18,784 nt of DNA from Steroidobacteraceae bacterium (GCA_013044085.1 JABEVI010000096.1:1-18784); one strand, 5' to 3'; positions 1-6,337 are shown, numbered from the stretch's first letter. Numbers and translations: made by a program. The notes: generated by a model not told the origin, from the sequence alone.

Positions 1-1
1 C

Positions 2-70
2 GTCCAGAATCCGGACTTCGCCGAGACCCAGGATGAATTGATGGAGAAGTACCGGCAGCTGCACGCCTGA
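2..70 (+). CDS. C-terminal end of an unidentified protein (partial)
   Basis: An open frame enters from the left edge and ends at the TGA at 68-70. The 22 visible residues end in EKYRQLHA and look like an amphipathic helix rich in charged residues. Nothing in this short tail identifies a family. It converges on the hemerythrin gene, with only eight bases between the two stop codons. A five-base inverted repeat (CTGAG at 67-71, CTCAG at 78-82) lies across the junction. That the frame is coding is inferred from its clean ending beside a convergent gene; confidence is moderate. Confidence 0.5.
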   Translation, partial: VQNPDFAETQDELMEKYRQLHA

Positions 71-78
71 GCCGCGCC

Positions 79-573
79 TCAGAGGTTGCCGGCGTAGGCA
101 TGATAAAGCCGCGCGTCTGCCACGGCGTCGAGGGTCTCATCGAGCAGCGGCATGAGCATTTGCTCCTCGATTTCGATATGCGTGCGCAGCAGGGCGCAAA
201 GCTCGTTCGAAACGGCTCGAAAATCACGCCACGATGCCTCGGTGAAGGCATTCGCAAACGCCAGTGCGGCCAGTTGCGCGAGGCGTCGCGCGAGCGGCCG
301 CATGAGTTCGTGTTCGGCGCTCAGCTGCGCCGCGACCTGGGTTTCCCCCATGGCCGCGAGTTCCTCGAACAGGGGCTTGTCCTCGAAGTCGAAATGCCGC
401 AGCAGTTCGCCGTCGATCGCCGACGGCAGGCGCCGCAACAGATCCGCCACCTCGGGACTCGCGCAATCGGGACATCGGCGCGTGAAGCTTGCGACCAATG
501 ACTCGAGGCGGCCGAATAAAAGCGCGGTGGCGGCGTGTTCCTCGCGCAGTGTCTGGGCGATCCGGCTGCTCAC
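79..573 (-). CDS. Hemerythrin-like HHE-domain protein, last gene of the hcr-like operon
   Basis: A small cytoplasmic four-helix protein expected to bind a non-haem di-iron centre. Counted from the upstream TTG at 594 (171 aa), the ligand pattern is visible: His20 in EEH, His67-x3-Glu71, His95 in AEHELM, and His139-x3-Glu143. A CxxC pair (Cys41-Cys44) lies between the first two helices and could be redox active. I prefer the GTG at 571-573 (164 aa): the TTG at 594 overlaps the preceding gene and has no ribosome-binding site, and the GTG start keeps all ligands. It follows the FAD subunit of a molybdenum hydroxylase by 13 bases, so it is probably co-transcribed. HHE proteins bind O2 or NO or take part in iron-centre repair. 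Protecting or sensing for an oxygen-sensitive reductase is my inference. Confidence 0.85.
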   Translation of the reverse strand: MSSRIAQTLREEHAATALLFGRLESLVASFTRRCPDCASPEVADLLRRLPSAIDGELLRHFDFEDKPLFEELAAMGETQVAAQLSAEHELMRPLARRLAQLAALAFANAFTEASWRDFRAVSNELCALLRTHIEIEEQMLMPLLDETLDAVADARLYHAYAGNL

Positions 574-586
574 TGCACCGCCCGTC

Positions 587-1579
587 TCAGGCAACCGACG
601 CGGCCGCCGACGCGCCGAGGGATGCGAGCAGGCGCCGTGCGAGGGCCGCCGCGACGATCCTCCGGTAGCCGGCGGGCGTCAGCGTGGTGCGCATCGGCCG
701 CACCTGTTTTTGAACGAGCTTGTCGAGTTGCCCAAGGAGTTCCTCGTCCACCGCCCGTCCGAGCAGCGCGGCGGTGTTTTCGACGAGGAACGGCCGCGAG
801 TTCGTACCGGTGATCGCGACCCGCAGCATCGACAGGCGGCCGGTCTCGGTCGCGAGTGCGACGGCGACGCCGGCGAGCGGGAAGTCGAATGCTTGACGCA
901 CGCGCTCCTTGAGATAGCCGGAGCGCACAGGCTCCGCCGGCAACTCGATGGCGGTGATCAGATCGGCGCCGCCGAGCTGCAGGTGGGCGCGGCCGTCCTC
1001 GGCATACAAATCGGCGCAAGCTATGCGCCGCCGGCCCCCAGGTCCCGCGATCTCGGCGACGGCATCGAGCGCGATCAGCGCCGGCGCCAGATCGCCGCTG
1101 AAAGCCGCATGGCAACGCTTGCCTTCGGGCGCCACGTGGCAGATCTCGCCGCCGCTCTTCAAGCAGATGCCGTTGGCGCGGCGCCACCACTCGCTTTGAT
1201 TGTAGTAGATGCAGCGCGTATCGGCGCAGAGGTTGCCGCCGATCGTCGCCAGGTTGCGATGTCCCGGGGCGGCGACGGCGACGGCGGCGGCGCGCAGTGC
1301 CGGATGTCGTGCACCCACGGCGGGGTCGGTCGCGAGCCGCGCGAGGGTGACGCCCGAGCCGATGCGGGTGCGCTGGTCGGTGCAGCGAATATCGGCGAAT
1401 TCGGCGATGCCACCGAGGTCGATCAATACCGCCGGTGCGAGCAGGCCCCGGCGTAGATTGACGAGCAGATCGGTGCCGCCGGCGAGATAACGGGCTCCCC
1501 CGGGTGCGGCGCCGGCGGCGACCGCCGCTTCGATCGCTTGTGGCCGCAGCACGCGAAAGGGTGGCAATGGCGCCGTCAT
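587..1579 (-). CDS. hcrB: 4-hydroxybenzoyl-CoA reductase-type FAD subunit (beta), with [4Fe-4S] loop
   Basis: Medium subunit (330 aa) of a molybdenum hydroxylase, which passes electrons through FAD. The FAD-binding motifs are AGGTD at residues 33-37 and TIGGN at 112-116. Most members of the xanthine dehydrogenase family lack what follows: a cysteine-rich insertion with Cys123, Cys139, Cys147 and Cys156 (spacing 16, 8, 9) around YYNQSEWWR and CHVAPEGKRCHAAFSGD. This is the loop that holds an extra [4Fe-4S] cluster in Thauera HcrB, where I recall the ligands as Cys122, 138, 146 and 155, an identical spacing. In that enzyme electrons are thought to run inward, from ferredoxin to the substrate. 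The start ATG overlaps the end of the molybdopterin subunit gene by four bases (ATGA). HcrB-like identity is well supported; the exact aryl-CoA substrate is not shown. Confidence 0.88.
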   Translation of the reverse strand: MTAPLPPFRVLRPQAIEAAVAAGAAPGGARYLAGGTDLLVNLRRGLLAPAVLIDLGGIAEFADIRCTDQRTRIGSGVTLARLATDPAVGARHPALRAAAVAVAAPGHRNLATIGGNLCADTRCIYYNQSEWWRRANGICLKSGGEICHVAPEGKRCHAAFSGDLAPALIALDAVAEIAGPGGRRRIACADLYAEDGRAHLQLGGADLITAIELPAEPVRSGYLKERVRQAFDFPLAGVAVALATETGRLSMLRVAITGTNSRPFLVENTAALLGRAVDEELLGQLDKLVQKQVRPMRTTLTPAGYRRIVAAALARRLLASLGASAAASVA

Positions 1580-3918
1580 TTCGCATCACCCGCGGGCTGG
1601 TGCTGGAGCCGTTGCCGGCGGCGCCGCGCGACAAGTGCGTCCATCACCCGGTCGGGTGTCGCCGGTAACTGATCGAGATCGACGTCGAGCGCGTCGGCGA
1701 CCGCGGCGATGAGCGCCGGGGCGAAGCCGGCGAGTGCGCCCTCACTGGTCTCCTTGGCGCCAAAGGGTCCATTCGGATCGATGCTCTCGACAATGTAGGC
1801 CTCGATCGGCGGCGAATCGACGCTCGTCGGCACGTGGTATTCGAGCAGGCTCGCGTGCGCCGGCATGCCGTCGAGGTAGCGCGTCTCCTCCATGAGCGCC
1901 TGGCCCATGCCCATCCAGACCGAGCCCTCGATCTGGCCCCGCACCGCGAGAGGATTGATCGCAAAGCCGCAGTCGAGCGCGATCCATACCCGCTCCACCA
2001 CGATCCGCCCGGTGGCCTCATCGACGCTCACCTCGACCACCTGGGCGCCGTAACTGAAACCCATGGTCGAACCGACCGCGCCGCCCTTGTGTTTGCCGCC
2101 TTGCGCCTCCGGCGGACAGGTGAAGGTGCCCTTCACGGTCAGCGTGCCTTCGTTCACGAGGGCGGCCTTGGCGGCGTCGGCGAAGCTGAGCGTGGTCTGG
2201 GTTGCGCGCGTCGAGCCGAACAGGCCCCCGAGGCAGTCGAGGTTTTCGGGATCCTCGCCGAGCTTGTGCGCCGCCGCGGCGATCAAAAGTTTCTTCAGTC
2301 GTCGCGCGGCGTCGATCGCCGCGTTGCCCACCATGAACGTAATACGCGAGGAGTAGGCGCCGTTGTCCTTGGGGGTGGTGGCACTGTCGCCGGCGACCAC
2401 GCGGATCCGCTCGATCGGCACCCCGAGCGTCTCGGCCACCGCGATCGCCACCATCGTCGAGGAGCCCTGGCCGATGTCGGCGGCACCGGTCAGGGCGGTG
2501 ACCGAACCATCCCAGTCGAGCTTCAGGTTCACGACCGCGTGTGGCTCGCCGGTCCAATGGATCGGTTTGGCCGCACCGCTCACGTAGTGCGAACAGGCCA
2601 TGCCGAGACCCTTGCCGCGCGGCAGATGGCCGCGGCGCCCTCGCCAGCCACTGGCCTCCTCGACCCGGTCCAGACAGTCGGCGAGCCCGTAGCTGTTGAC
2701 GGCGAGTTCGTTCAGCGTGCGTGTCGGCGCAACCAGCAAATTGCGCCGTCGAACCGCGAAGGGATCCAGACCGAGTTCGCGCGCCATCCGGTCGAGCAGC
2801 ACCTCGAAGGCATGTCGCGTGTCGACGCTTCCATGGCCGCGCATCGCACCGCAGGGCGGCAGGTTCGTATAGACGCGGTAGCCGTCGTACTTGACCGCCG
2901 GGATGTCGTACAGCCCGTGCAGCAGTGCGCCGGCGTAGAGTATCGTGATGATGCCGTAGCCCGCATAGGCGCCCCCGCGTTGTACCACCTCGCACTCGCA
3001 CGCCGTCAGGCGACCGTCGCGGGTGAGGCCGAGCTTGATGCGCACGCTGGTCTGCGGTCGTGCGCGGTGCGTGATGAAGGTTTCTTCACGCGTCAGTTCC
3101 ATGAGCACGCGACCTTCGGCCGCGCGCGCGAGCATGGCCGTGACGATCTCGAAGTTCAGCGCCTCGACGCGGGCGCCGAAGCCGCCGCCGACGAAGGGCT
3201 TGATCACGCGAATCCGCGATTCCTCCATCTGCAGGCAGCGCGCGAGCATCAAGTGAAGATAGAAGGTGACCTGCGAGACGCTCTGCATCGTCAGCCGCGC
3301 GGTCTGTGGGTCGTACTCCGCAAGGGCCGCGTGCGGTTCGATCTGCGCGTGGTTGACCTCGGCGCAGTCGATGCACGCTTCGCGCACCAGATCGGCCGTC
3401 GCGAAGCCGGCGGCCGGGTCGCCGAACACGTGATGGACGGCGCGCTCGATGTTGCCCGGCCTGTCCTCGTGCAGGAGCACGGCGCCGGGCGCCCGGGCGC
3501 TCGCGGTGTCGTAGTGTGCGGGTAGTTCGCGCACCTCGAGCTCGATCAGTGCGAGCGCTCGAGCCGCGGTCTCGGCGTCGATCGCGGCGACGGCCGCCAC
3601 CGGTTCGCCACGGTAGCGGACCTTGCCGCGCGCGAGGGGATATTCGTTCATCGCCACGGGCAGCACGCCGTATGTGTGGCGGCAGTCCTCGCCGGTCACG
3701 ACCGCGACGACGCCCTCGAGGCGTCGTGCGCGCGTGACGTCGAGGCGTAGAATTTCGCCGTGGCCGACCGGACTGCGCAGAATGCGCCCGACGAGCGCGC
3801 CGCGATGTTCGAGATCGGCGGTGTAGCGTGCGCGTCCCGTGACCTTGTCGATGCCGTCGATCAGCGGCACGCCGGCCGCGGGGGTCGGCCGACGCCGTCC
3901 CGGGGGGGCGTTATGCAT
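1576..3918 (-). CDS. hcrA: 4-hydroxybenzoyl-CoA reductase-type molybdopterin subunit (alpha)
   Basis: Large catalytic subunit (780 aa; about 770 is usual for HcrA). It binds the molybdenum cofactor and in HCR performs reductive removal of the para-hydroxyl of 4-hydroxybenzoyl-CoA, giving benzoyl-CoA. Visible landmarks are the N-terminal a/b hammerhead with GIDKVTGRARYTAD (residues 22-35), IEPHAALAEY (193-202), the cofactor loop PFVGGGFGAR (241-250), AMRGHGSVDTRHAFE (358-372), ADIGQGSSTM (480-489), and PFGAKETSEGA near the C-terminus, where Glu723 sits at the position of the catalytic glutamate. The MRGHG stretch and subunit order fit HcrA better than xanthine dehydrogenase. The start ATG overlaps the 2Fe-2S subunit gene by eight bases and has only a weak ribosome-binding site, suggesting translational coupling. 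No XdhC-type maturation gene is present in the window. Confidence 0.87.
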   Translation of the reverse strand: MHNAPPGRRRPTPAAGVPLIDGIDKVTGRARYTADLEHRGALVGRILRSPVGHGEILRLDVTRARRLEGVVAVVTGEDCRHTYGVLPVAMNEYPLARGKVRYRGEPVAAVAAIDAETAARALALIELEVRELPAHYDTASARAPGAVLLHEDRPGNIERAVHHVFGDPAAGFATADLVREACIDCAEVNHAQIEPHAALAEYDPQTARLTMQSVSQVTFYLHLMLARCLQMEESRIRVIKPFVGGGFGARVEALNFEIVTAMLARAAEGRVLMELTREETFITHRARPQTSVRIKLGLTRDGRLTACECEVVQRGGAYAGYGIITILYAGALLHGLYDIPAVKYDGYRVYTNLPPCGAMRGHGSVDTRHAFEVLLDRMARELGLDPFAVRRRNLLVAPTRTLNELAVNSYGLADCLDRVEEASGWRGRRGHLPRGKGLGMACSHYVSGAAKPIHWTGEPHAVVNLKLDWDGSVTALTGAADIGQGSSTMVAIAVAETLGVPIERIRVVAGDSATTPKDNGAYSSRITFMVGNAAIDAARRLKKLLIAAAAHKLGEDPENLDCLGGLFGSTRATQTTLSFADAAKAALVNEGTLTVKGTFTCPPEAQGGKHKGGAVGSTMGFSYGAQVVEVSVDEATGRIVVERVWIALDCGFAINPLAVRGQIEGSVWMGMGQALMEETRYLDGMPAHASLLEYHVPTSVDSPPIEAYIVESIDPNGPFGAKETSEGALAGFAPALIAAVADALDVDLDQLPATPDRVMDALVARRRRQRLQHQPAGDAK

Positions 3919-4402
3919 CGGCGGCCGCTGCGCGGACCGACTCGAGGATTTTCACGTAGCCGGTGCAGCGACACAGATTGCCCGCCAAGGCCTCGCGAAT
4001 CTGTTGATCGCTGGGCGCCGGCTGGCGGCGCAACAGCGCCTCGGCGGCCATGATCATGCCGGGCGTGCAGAAGCCGCATTGTGTGCCGAGATGCTCGTGA
4101 AAGGCCCGCTGCAGCCGATTCAGGCGGCCGCCGGCCGCGAGTCCCTCGATCGTTTCGATCGAGCGCCCTTCGCATCGAACCGCCAGTGTAAGGCACGCCG
4201 GTATGGCCTGATCGTCGAGGAGCACGGTGCATGCGCCGCACTCGCCGCCATCACAGCCGGTCTTGGTGCCGGTCAAGCCCACGCTTTCGCGCAGGTAATC
4301 GACGAGCAGTTGGTTGTCCGCCACGGCGTCTTCGCGCCATAGGCCATTGAGTCGCACCCGCAGGATGCGTTTGCCTCGAGTCGACCGCCCATCGTCGAGC
4401 AT
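3911..4402 (-). CDS. hcrC: 4-hydroxybenzoyl-CoA reductase-type [2Fe-2S] subunit (gamma), first gene of operon
   Basis: Small iron-sulfur subunit (163 aa) that relays electrons between the FAD subunit and the molybdenum site. The N-terminal plant-ferredoxin-type cluster uses Cys50, Cys55, Cys58 and Cys70 (GCDGGECGACTVLLDD). The C-terminal helical domain binds the second cluster through Cys109, Cys112, Cys144 and Cys146 (CGFCTPGM and NLCRCTGY). Length and motifs match the family exactly, but on their own do not distinguish HcrC from other members; the neighbouring HcrB-like subunit does that. The ATG at 4402 has a GAGG seven bases upstream. It is the promoter-proximal gene, facing a divergent GNAT-Rrf2 pair across about 140 bases. 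Confidence 0.88.
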   Translation of the reverse strand: MLDDGRSTRGKRILRVRLNGLWREDAVADNQLLVDYLRESVGLTGTKTGCDGGECGACTVLLDDQAIPACLTLAVRCEGRSIETIEGLAAGGRLNRLQRAFHEHLGTQCGFCTPGMIMAAEALLRRQPAPSDQQIREALAGNLCRCTGYVKILESVRAAAADA

Positions 4403-4426
4403 GCGCTGCGCCTCGTCGAAATATCG

Positions 4427-4475
4427 TTGGCCCGCCCCAACTGGCTCGGGTATTATCGTACCAAAATACGTATTT
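4427..4475. promoter_or_regulatory. AT-rich divergent promoter/operator with perfect 12-bp palindrome
   Basis: Within very GC-rich surroundings, 4451-4477 is a sharp AT-rich island. It contains the perfect palindrome AAATACGTATTT (4464-4475). On the plus strand, TTGGCC (4427-4432), an 18-base spacer and TATTAT (4451-4456) form a plausible sigma-70 promoter for the GNAT-Rrf2 pair, placing the palindrome at about the transcription start. On the minus strand GATAAT (4457-4452) could be the -10 of the hcr operon, with the palindrome upstream of it and no good -35. A repressor bound to the palindrome could control both directions. The promoter assignments are inference; the palindrome is directly visible. 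Confidence 0.45.
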
Positions 4476-4485
4476 AACGTCCACC

Positions 4486-4545
4486 GATACCTGCCGCCGG
4501 ATCTGCGCCGACGTGGCAGAGTGGCGGGGCGGTGAGCGAGGTATC
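4486..4545 (+). repeat. Inverted repeat in the GNAT leader covering the ribosome-binding site
   Basis: GATACC (4486-4491) is exactly complementary in inverted sense to GGTATC (4540-4545), directly before the ATG at 4546. Inside it, GCCGCC near 4493-4498 can pair with the GGCGG runs near 4524-4531. The downstream arm includes the end of the GAGG Shine-Dalgarno (4538-4541). Folding would partly hide the start signal. GC richness makes chance pairing likely for the inner part. Confidence 0.35.
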
Positions 4546-5085
4546 ATGAAACGAATGTCCAACGCGGCAAAACGTCCCGGTCGAGCAACTTTCCGGCCGT
4601 CGGCAGACGCCGATTCGAGCGAGCGACATGACGCTGCGATCGTGGTGCGCCCGGCGCGGCGCGCGGATGTCGCCGCCGTGAGCGCGATCGATGCCGAGAT
4701 CACCGGCTTGCCCAAGCTCGAGCACTGGCTCGAGCTGCACAGCCGCCAAAGGCGCTCCGCGGCCGTCGCAGGCGGGTTGTTCCTGGTTGCCGTTGCCGCC
4801 GAGGAACCGGGCCGCGTCGTCGGCTTCATCGTCGGCGAGATCCGCGCCTGGGAGTTCGGTTCGGCGCCGTGCGGCTGGGTGTACGCGTTGTCCGTCGCCT
4901 CCGGTTGGCGCTTGCGCGGCGTCGGTGAAACGTTGCTTGCGGCGATCGGCGCGCAATTTCGTGCCGCGGGCATCCGCAAGATGCGCACCATGGTCGCACG
5001 CGACAATTTGCTGCCGATGCGCTTCTTCCGCGGCGAGGGAATGATGGCCGGACCTTACATCCAGCTCGAAAAGGACCTCGAATGA
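4546..5085 (+). CDS. GNAT-family N-acetyltransferase, BadL-like
   Basis: A cytoplasmic GNAT-fold acetyltransferase (179 aa). The acetyl-CoA pyrophosphate loop is visible as Arg122-x-x-Gly125-x-Gly127 (WRLRGVGETLL), after VVGFIVGEIRAWEFGS (91-106). The first 30 residues are probably disordered. The AIDAEITGL segment (48-55 region), RAWEFGS and GMMAGPYIQLE resemble the GNAT proteins found in anaerobic benzoate clusters (BadL of Rhodopseudomonas palustris), as I remember them. I recall BadL being reported to acetylate aminobenzoates; no substrate can be read from this sequence. I chose the ATG at 4546, which has GAGG four bases upstream; an in-frame GTG at 4513 would lengthen it by 11 residues. 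The Rrf2 regulator gene starts four bases after its stop, so the two form one unit divergent from hcrCAB. Confidence 0.82.
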   Translation: MKRMSNAAKRPGRATFRPSADADSSERHDAAIVVRPARRADVAAVSAIDAEITGLPKLEHWLELHSRQRRSAAVAGGLFLVAVAAEEPGRVVGFIVGEIRAWEFGSAPCGWVYALSVASGWRLRGVGETLLAAIGAQFRAAGIRKMRTMVARDNLLPMRFFRGEGMMAGPYIQLEKDLE

Positions 5086-5089
5086 GCGC

Positions 5090-5524
5090 ATGCCCATGAA
5101 GCTGCAAGTCGCCAGCCAGCTTGCGATATTTTCGATCCTGGAATTGGTCGCCGAACCGGGTCGACAAATGACGGTTGCGGACATTGGCGCCAAATACGGC
5201 ATATCGAGCAACCATCTGGCGAAGGTCATGAACGTTCTGGGCCGCGCCGGCCTCGTGCGCTCGGTTCGCGGCGCGGGCGGCGGCTTTCAGTTCTGTGGCA
5301 ACGCGCGCCGCATCACCTTGCTCGACATCATCGATTTGTTCGAGCCGCGCTTGCCGATCGACCCCGAGGCCGGCAGGCCGGGCCGGCGGACCGCCGAAGC
5401 GGCCGCGCTCGGACTGGTGCTTGGCGAGATCGACGACAGCGTGCGTGCGACCCTGGGGTCGATCACGATCGCCACGCTGCGCAGCCTTTCCTCACGCCAA
5501 CGGGCGAAGACGCCGGCAGTCTAG
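5090..5524 (+). CDS. Rrf2-family transcriptional regulator, BadM-like
   Basis: A 144-aa DNA-binding protein with the Rrf2 winged helix-turn-helix: LAIFSILELVAEPGR, then MTVADIGAKYGISSNHLAKV (27-46, recognition helix) and VRSVRGAGGGFQF (57-68, wing). Iron-sulfur members such as IscR and NsrR carry three clustered cysteines near residues 90-110. Here that segment reads PRLPIDPEAGRPGRR with none, and the only cysteine is Cys69. It is therefore unlikely to bind a cluster in the IscR manner. Together with the GNAT partner and the HCR operon this resembles BadM, the Rrf2 repressor of benzoyl-CoA reductase genes in R. palustris. The ATG at 5096 (MKLQVASQ), two codons in, is an equally good start and agrees better with family N-termini. 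Control of the divergent operon is inferred. Confidence 0.82.
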   Translation: MPMKLQVASQLAIFSILELVAEPGRQMTVADIGAKYGISSNHLAKVMNVLGRAGLVRSVRGAGGGFQFCGNARRITLLDIIDLFEPRLPIDPEAGRPGRRTAEAAALGLVLGEIDDSVRATLGSITIATLRSLSSRQRAKTPAV

Positions 5525-5538
5525 CCTCTGCCGGCGTC
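5509..5538. terminator. Perfect 11-bp inverted repeat between convergent genes, probable bidirectional terminator
   Basis: GACGCCGGCAG (5509-5519) and CTGCCGGCGTC (5528-5538) are perfect inverted complements around an eight-base loop that contains the TAG stop of the Rrf2 gene. The hairpin lies between that stop and the stop of the convergent DsbA-like gene at 5547. There is no T-run on either strand, so termination may be weak or factor-assisted. The stem itself is unambiguous. Confidence 0.6.
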
Positions 5539-5546
5539 GCCGCAGC

Positions 5547-6176
5547 TCAGCCGTGGGTGTCGGCGATCAACTTCTGAAGGTCCGCCTTGCCGATGACACC
5601 GGGAACGAGTGTCCGTCCGACCAAAAGACCGGGCGTGCCCTGCAATTCGAGCGCACGAGCTTCGTGGTCATTGCGCTGCAGCACCGCGGCGATGGCCGCG
5701 GCATGCTGGTGCAAATCCGACAGCATCCTCGGTACGTCGATTCCGGCCCGGCGCAGCACCGTATCGACCAGCGCATCGCTCGTCAGGCGCGGTCCGGCGA
5801 GCAGCGCGTCATGGGCTTGCAGGTATTTGCCTTGATAAGCCGCGGCGAGCGCGCAGTGGGCCGCGTACACGGAGGCTTCGCCGAGCACCGGCCAGTCCTT
5901 GTACACCAGCGCGAGGGAGTGATCCTGAGCAAGCACGGCCCGCAAGGTCGGCGCCAGGCGTCGGCAAAAGGGGCAGTTGTAGTCGAAGTACTCGACGATC
6001 GTCAGCCGAGGGTGCGACGCCCCGGTCGTTTGCAGTCCGGGGGTTTGCAAGATGGCGTGTTCGCCGGCGACACTGATCCGTTCGAGTTGTTGGGCGCCGG
6101 CGTTCGTCGCGACCGTGAGCAGCAGGCCCATCGTTAGGCCTGCCAGTACGCCGCCTGCGCGGGAAAATCCACCCAT
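5547..6176 (-). CDS. Exported DsbA-like thioredoxin-fold protein
   Basis: A periplasmic thiol:disulfide oxidoreductase of the DsbA/Com1-like group (209 aa). The N-terminus has a signal peptide: a hydrophobic core LAGLTMGLLLTVA (11-23) and a likely cut after NAGA near residue 28. The thioredoxin fold shows YFDYNCPFCRRLAPTL, with active site Cys68-Pro-Phe-Cys71, and the cis-proline loop GTP at 180-182. There is a further Cys108. A CPFC site with this length is typical of DsbA-family proteins that oxidise or isomerise secreted substrates. The ATG at 6176 is preceded by AGGAG at good spacing; longer in-frame extensions upstream have no signal peptide and are rejected. It is convergent with the Rrf2 gene and divergent from the DUF1800 gene. 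Confidence 0.88.
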   Translation of the reverse strand: MGGFSRAGGVLAGLTMGLLLTVATNAGAQQLERISVAGEHAILQTPGLQTTGASHPRLTIVEYFDYNCPFCRRLAPTLRAVLAQDHSLALVYKDWPVLGEASVYAAHCALAAAYQGKYLQAHDALLAGPRLTSDALVDTVLRRAGIDVPRMLSDLHQHAAAIAAVLQRNDHEARALELQGTPGLLVGRTLVPGVIGKADLQKLIADTHG

Positions 6177-6264
6177 GGGATGACTCCTCGAGTTGTCGAC
6201 TGTTTCGGCGGCCGGTGCCGGCGCTCGGGAGATTTTATCGCAGATTCCGGCCTCGGTGCCGCCG

Positions 6265-6280
6265 ACCGGGTCAACCCGGT
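6265..6280. promoter_or_regulatory. 16-bp palindrome in divergent intergenic region, operator candidate
   Basis: ACCGGGT-CA-ACCCGGT is a perfect seven-base inverted repeat with a two-base centre. It lies in the 161-base gap between the divergent DsbA-like and DUF1800 genes. Its symmetry and position suit a dimeric regulator, but a short hairpin in a leader transcript is equally possible. Nearby TAAAAT (minus strand, about 6232-6237) could be a -10 element for the DsbA-like gene, without a convincing -35. No regulator is identified. Confidence 0.35.
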
Positions 6281-6337
6281 GGCTGGCGGTGCGTTGCAGA
6301 GCAGGTCGGCACACGGTGAACGAGAGGAGTGACCCCC

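Noticed and set aside
152..1456. Long plus-strand open frame opposite the hcrB gene
   Set aside because: Low-complexity, Arg/Ala-rich translation with no domain; it is the antisense shadow of a well-supported gene in GC-rich DNA.
1834..3525. 563-codon plus-strand open frame opposite hcrA
   Set aside because: Composition (His, Arg, Asp, Val excess) is that of a reverse-strand shadow; hcrA has clear motifs throughout.
587..4402. Xanthine dehydrogenase, CO dehydrogenase or aldehyde oxidoreductase as identity of the three-subunit enzyme
   Set aside because: The [4Fe-4S] cysteine loop in the FAD subunit and the HcrA-like MRGHG segment favour 4-hydroxybenzoyl-CoA reductase; gene order alone would not have decided it.
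4403..4545. FNR/AadR-type site controlling the hcr operon
   Set aside because: No TTGAT-N4-ATCAA-like sequence could be found in the gap, although anaerobic control would be expected.
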